DNA from: Maniola hyperantus
Taxonomy: Eukaryota; Arthropoda; Insecta; Lepidoptera; Nymphalidae
Direction of reading: 5' to 3'
Length of the DNA stretch: 64,000 nt
NCBI RefSeq assembly: GCF_902806685.2
Contig: NC_048539.1
Span: 6,398,501 to 6,462,500, forward strand
Position 1 is the stretch's first letter; every line of letters begins with the position of its first letter. The notes below the pieces were generated by a model that saw only the letters and a list, made by a program, of their open reading frames with translations, had not been told where the DNA came from and did no database searches. Both the position numbers and the translations under genes were made by a program. Of the stretch, positions 59,801 through 64,000 are shown piece by piece.

Positions 59801-60311
59801 CGGTCGCCCGCAACGCGTTTGAGAGCACCCGTGTACAACTTCAATTCCATTTCGCTTCAAGTTTTTGAAATTTTTATTAAATTTTTCAGAGTTAATCTTC
59901 AAAATGTAACAGTTGAAGGTGCTGTGGGGATCTCTGAGAAAATTTCCCCGCCGAAACATTATTACACATTAAAGACATTGCAAGTCTATTTTCATGCCGA
60001 AAACATTAAGGTATGGTTTTCTATTAATAGAGGGTATAACATTATTTTCTGAATTAAATTTGATTTATCAGGTCACTTGTGATTGATCATTGATACATTT
60101 ACGATTACAGGTAAGCGTAGATGGCCTGAATCTAGAACGAGATATTTTGGAGTCATTACAATCGGTAGATTCATTGGGCTCAAGTTTTCTACAAGAACCT
60201 ATTAAGAAAGTCATCAATTATTACGTAGGTCACGAGATTCTCAAACAAGTGAATAATATTATTGAAAACTTTACAGTGGAACAAATAAAAGCTTATTTAC
60301 TTGATCGTTAG
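55189..60311 (+). CDS. JHBP/takeout-like secreted protein A (6 exons)
   Basis: Exons 55189-55264, 57051-57282, 57668-57795, 58490-58553, 59890-60010 and 60111-60311 agree in phase and give 273 residues. Residues 1-18 (MLVYILVIWGLSFAVVKA) form a signal peptide. The GIPPLDPY motif (80-87) after a helix with Cys60 is characteristic of the takeout/hemolymph juvenile-hormone-binding family, whose members carry small hydrophobic ligands in a long cavity. The remainder has the expected strand pattern (KITITGLQAFKIE, LELAGVFPLSVNGTL, TVEGAVGIS). Only one cysteine is visible in the mature chain, so the family's N-terminal disulfide is absent. The ligand is unknown. Introns contain repeats, including a tandem duplication with an ACAG tract. 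Confidence 0.8.
56006..56095 (-). mobile_element. Truncated Helitron end
   Basis: CTAG at 56006 followed by CTGATTCCTGCGACTTCGTC and the usual ATCCCGCGGGAACTCTTTGA. It breaks off after ~90 bp. It lies in intron 1 of JHBP-like gene A. Confidence 0.6.
56531..56960 (+). repeat. ~227 bp tandem duplication with (ACAG)n tracts
   Basis: The segment beginning TCATTGGAATCCATT recurs at 56531 and 56758. Each copy has GTGATGCGCGGCCGTGATAC, an ACAG microsatellite of different length, and the GAGTGCCCTCGAAAAAAAA block. Both are in intron 1 of JHBP-like gene A. Confidence 0.8.
57839..58128 (-). repeat. Family A-related repeat, variant subfamily
   Basis: It shares the ends of family A (TTTTAGGGTTTCCGTACCC and GCGAGTCCGATTCGCACTTG) but has a different interior (GTCCGCCCGTCCGTCCGTCT, GGCTGTATCTCAGGAACC). 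It lies in intron 3 of JHBP-like gene A. Confidence 0.65.
59282..59504 (-). mobile_element. Non-autonomous Helitron copy
   Basis: CTAGCTGATGCCCGCGACTT at the left and ATTTATAATAAGGGTACTGA at the right, in minus orientation, in intron 4 of JHBP-like gene A. Confidence 0.75.
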
Positions 60312-61092
60312 AACAGAATCGCTATTTTAATTTTTTCCTCTTGTATTTTACCTTAACTTTGAATTCGTCGATTTTTTGAGGTTTGGTAAGTCTGAAGACC
60401 TAACTATTAATAACTATATTATTTTATAAGTAACTAGGTACTTAGAAGTAAAGTAAAGTAAAATATGCTTTATTGTACACCAAAACCAAAACAATAGACA
60501 TATGACAAAGATAGCATGTACAATAGGCGGCCTTATCGCTAAAATAGCGATCTCTTAGAAGTAATTTTAAAGATCTTTTAAGGTCACTTCGAGATCCTTT
60601 GATGTACCTACCTACTTGGAGATCTTATGATAAACGAGGAGCTGCCAAACAAAAAAACGGTGTAATAACAGTTTATAACACTTGTGAGCAAAATACTTAT
60701 TTTTTTAATCAGGACGTTTTTAGCCCACACAATACAAGCCTGATCTCATTACCAAGCAAAATGGCCTAAAACTGTATTAAAATTAAGTCCAACGTTAATT
60801 ATTTCAATCACTCAACACACAAACCTTAACTCGTTTACAAGCAAAACGACCTAAAACGAAAAGTCGAAAATTCCTGATTTCGACCAATAGGTACGGTATT
60901 ACAGTAAAGTCATTAAGGATCATTACAGTAAAGTTTCAACTGCTTTCATTTAGTTTTTTGCTCTTCCCATGAAATTTCATTCATTTATTTCGTGCAATTA
61001 ACTAAGCCATTTTATTCGTTACCTTCTAAATATAACTACCTATGCAAAGGCTATGTGTAATTAACTAAAACAATCTTTTACAGGTTCATTTT
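60312..61092. other. Convergent intergenic DNA between the two JHBP-like genes
   Basis: It carries a dispersed repeat at ~60440-60585 (TATGCTTTATTGTACACC and AGGCGGCCTTATCGCTAAAA). A block at ~60770-61025 is loosely similar to intron 1 sequence of gene A (~55780-55985). No gene was seen. Confidence 0.5.
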
Positions 61093-63639
61093 TTATTTGG
61101 TATTATTATTAATAATATATGAATTAACGCTTATATCGGAGATTATCTTCAAAAAGTCACCAGGTGAGATGTTAGCTAAATAATCGTTGGCGTACGGTAC
61201 AGCATAGTCCCACGCAGCATTCACTACGTCTTCATGAAAGCTTTCAATAATTTGCACGCCTTCTTTGTTCAACACTTGGTTAATTGGCCAAGAGCTGTTC
61301 TCTAAAGTAGCCTGAAATTTCACATTTTTTTGTATTAATATGCTACCCAAGATACCTACATGAAAACTTGCAATTGGGTAAGTAAGTAGTTACCTACTTA
61401 GGTATTTAAATATTAGTGGGTTAGTTGCGAGTACTCACATCGACCTTGCTTATATTGAATTCCAATGCGAAATCGTCTATCCTCATATTGACATCAGCTA
61501 CACTAGCAAAATGAACGCTTAATGATACATCCACATCGCGGATCAAAACCCTGTAAGAAACAATCTTAAAACAATCTTGCTAGATTCACTCATGTATTTT
61601 CTTAACAATGAACCGCTAGAATATAACATTTTTCATGTCATAACAAGCTTACTTACGTCATCTTCCCGTGTCCTTGAAGTGGATAAAACACATAAGCACG
61701 TCCCTTAAGATTATAGTTTTCTGAAAAAATGAAAAATAAAATATTAAGTAGGTAGGTACTTATAGGGAATAATTAGAACGGTAGCAAAAACTTACTGCCA
61801 TTATTATACTACCTAAACACAATCCAATACCAATAAACCGTACACAAAATACAGGTAATACAGTCAAAGCCGTGCCGCTAAGCGATTTAACGTTCCGGTA
61901 CGATGTGTAGAAACCAAAGGGGAATGGGCTTAATAAAAACTGCCATACCCCTTCCAGGTTAGCCCGCTTCCATCTTAGACTACATCATCACTTACCACCA
62001 GGTGAGATTGCAGTCAAGGGTTAACTTGTATCCGAATAAAATCCGCAATGTATAGCGTGCAAAACTTGGGGTTAATGGCCCGCCTACGACACGGCATTGA
62101 CCCCGCGGCACTTATCTACGCAACGTTCGTTGATCTCTATAGTAAGGCAGATGTTTTATTTGCAATACATTTCAAACTTTTAGGAAATACACAATTTTAT
62201 TGATTTATTTTTCACGTTTTTTTGTGGCAAGTACCTAATATCATCATCATCATCATCATCATCATAAATATTGAATCATCAGTCCTATTACCTATCTTCG
62301 TTTTTGCTAGCGCTTCACTTCTTACACTCTTTATAATAGATGAATCCGTAGACTGCGCTAAATAAAAAAAATTGAACATGAAGTATTGTATGTGAAGTTT
62401 CAAAATGTTTTTAATATATTAATTTTCGACTAACCTGAGTGAAGAGTCAAAACTGGAACGAAAAGTTCTGCAGAAACACTGATATCATCCAAACTTTGCG
62501 TGACATTCAAATATTTCACTGAAAAGTTGTCTAATCCAGTCAGCGTCATATCTCCAATTGAAAATGTAATTCTAGTAAAAATAAACATCATAATCTAAAT
62601 ATATAAAATGAAAAGCTGATTGGCTCAAAAGTCAAACTCAGGATCGGGCTAAAATTTTGCATGCAGATAGTTGTTATTATGATTTAAAAAAACTATTTCA
62701 TTGGGACTTATTTTATTTTATTTGGGACTGCAAAACTCAGTTTGTAAAAATTAATAATAATAATTGCTGATTTTAATGTAATGTAACCGCGTAATGTAAC
62801 CGCAACGTAACTTTAACTGCCTTTCATGCAACTATACCTACAATCTACATAAAGGTTCCTTTTTATCATTTTGAATTGAATCAGAATTCTAAAAACAGTT
62901 GAAACAATTCAAGTACAGGAGACACTAGAATGAAAATATAAATAAAAGATATTTCTGTAGCGGACCGCATATAGGTACGGTAGGTATGATAATATATTAG
63001 ATTTAGAATATTTTATTCTGCAAATTATTATAATATCATAGGTACTCACTTAATTCCTCTCCCATCGTAATAACTATCTATTTGGTTAATATTTGTTGAC
63101 TTCAAGGAAGGAAGTGGAAATAAATTAGTTTGGACACTACCTTTACGCCATTTATTTAGAAGTGATAATATTTGCTCCTCGAGTTGATTATTTGCTGTGT
63201 AAAAGATTAAAATAAAGAATGTTAGTTGTGTAGCTAGGTACTTACATGAACTATAATTGAAAAAAGTCTGGTAAATAGCTCAACGGGCACTCAAAGGTCG
63301 TAAGTTCACAAGCTGGTTGCACTAATGACATTCTAGCGCAAGCCTTTAGTTGGAAAGGAAAGGGGCTAATTTTATACTTTAAATCCATACTAATATTATA
63401 AATGCGAAAGTGTGTCTGTCTATCTGTCTGTCTGCTAGCTTTTCACGGCTCAACCATTCAACCGATTTTGAGGAAATTTGGTACAGAGATAGCTTGCATC
63501 TCGGGGAATTAAATCCACGCGGACGAAGTCGCGGGCATCATCTAGTATTAGATAAGTTGTATAACTTACGTATTATACTTTCAGCACTAATACCCGCAGC
63601 AAAAACTAAAACAATGGCGATGGAATAAATTTTCTCCAT
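61093..63639 (-). CDS. JHBP/takeout-like secreted protein B (6 exons)
   Basis: Exons in transcript order: 63570-63639, 63050-63194, 62435-62571, 61657-61720, 61439-61550, 61093-61311. Phases agree and give 248 residues. Residues 1-19 (MEKIYSIAIVLVFAAGISA) form a signal peptide. The exon number and strand pattern parallel gene A (ITFSIGDMTLTGLDNFSVKY, LKGRAYVFYPLQGHGKMT, VSLSVHFASVADVNMRIDDF), with a C-terminal helical stretch (SFHEDVVNAAWDYAVPYAND). This supports a divergent JHBP/takeout-superfamily member. The mature chain contains no cysteine at all and lacks a clear GIPxLDP motif, so the family call is less certain than for gene A. It is convergent with gene A. Confidence 0.68.
61865..62045 (+). 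mobile_element. SINE 3' body copy
   Basis: AAGCCGTGCCGCTAAGCG, CCCTTCCAGGTTAGCCCGC, ACCACCAGGTGAGATTGCAG and a CTTGTATCCGAATAAAA end match the 11600-11872 element. It lies in intron 3 of gene B. Confidence 0.6.
63384..63545 (+). mobile_element. Non-autonomous Helitron copy
   Basis: It begins TCCATACTAATATTATAAAT after A. It ends with CGCGGACGAAGTCGCGGGC, then ATCATCTAG before T, with the typical 3' hairpin. It lies in intron 1 of gene B. Confidence 0.8.
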
Positions 63640-64000
63640 TTTCATTCAATCCCTCAGTCGGTAATTTTGTCTGATGACTATGCCGCCTAAGCGAAGTCAA
63701 ACCGTGCATTTAAAGGTTGTATTTATTTGCACACCATTGTGATATGATTACGTTATTTACTAAGCTTAAGAAAATATCCTTTCCAGGGTTCCGTACATCC
63801 GAACAAAAAACGGAAGTTATTTACCTACCCGCCGTGCAGTTTAGCGGGTACGATGCTGTGATAAATCGATAAGTGTGTAATAAAAGCCATCCATACCACA
63901 CCCCTTCCAAGTTAGCCCGCTACCATCTTAGTTTACCAGCAGATGAGATCGCAGTCAAAGACTAACTTGTAGTGGAATAAAATAATAATGGATGACTGGA
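63640..64000. other. Upstream flank of JHBP-like gene B with repeat pieces
   Basis: It holds the presumed promoter of gene B. A short family A fragment (AGGGTTCCGTACATCC) lies near 63785, and a SINE 3' body at ~63840-63985 (CCCCTTCCAAGTTAGCCCGC). No gene was seen. Confidence 0.5.

Overview
This window is nuclear DNA from an insect, almost certainly a moth or butterfly. The evidence is AT-rich intergenic DNA, short GT-AG introns, a follicle cell protein 3C-type gene, two juvenile-hormone-binding-protein/takeout-like genes, and many dispersed repeats with lepidopteran character (CTAG-ended non-autonomous Helitrons, a 0.4 kb repeat with GTCTG runs, tRNA-derived SINEs, RTE-type LINE tails). The species cannot be named from the sequence. 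No bacterial, plasmid, phage or CRISPR content was seen. All gene models were built by hand from ORFs, splice sites and phase bookkeeping, without transcript data.

Layout. 0-2.2 kb: a SINE-bearing flank and the intronless adenylate kinase AK3 (-). 2.7-23.4 kb: a 17-exon PARG-like gene (+), divergent from AK3, whose catalytic signature is destroyed and whose macrodomain is split by a ~400-residue insertion. Its last large intron holds an 8.4 kb array of eleven ~757-770 bp units (13866-22266), each ending in a hairpin plus CTAG. 26.7-33.3 kb: COP9 signalosome subunit 6 (-, 6 exons). 34.8-36.6 kb: a THAP zinc-finger, P-transposase-like remnant (+). 37.2-38.2 kb: intronless TAMM41 (+). 38.4-40.9 kb: GPALPP1 (+). 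43.1-44.7 kb: follicle cell protein 3C-like (-), whose stop codon was replaced by a SINE insertion. 44.7-49.1 kb: a pile-up of retroposons, foldbacks and a 1.6 kb inverted-repeat element with a 9-bp target duplication and a GC-rich 233-bp minisatellite core. 49.1-51.1 kb: cyclin C (-). 51.4-53.7 kb: nested hAT-type elements and another long-TIR element. 55.2-63.6 kb: two JHBP/takeout-like secreted proteins arranged tail to tail.

The genes are mostly unrelated housekeeping loci (nucleotide metabolism, COP9/ubiquitin control, mitochondrial lipid synthesis, Mediator kinase module, splicing-associated protein) mixed with lineage-type secreted proteins. The only visible functional pairings are the AK3/PARG-like divergent promoter interval and the paired JHBP-like genes. 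The most unusual signals are the rolling-circle-like array inside the PARG-pseudoenzyme gene, the SINE-rewritten C-terminus of the 3C protein, and the minisatellite-bearing long-TIR element.
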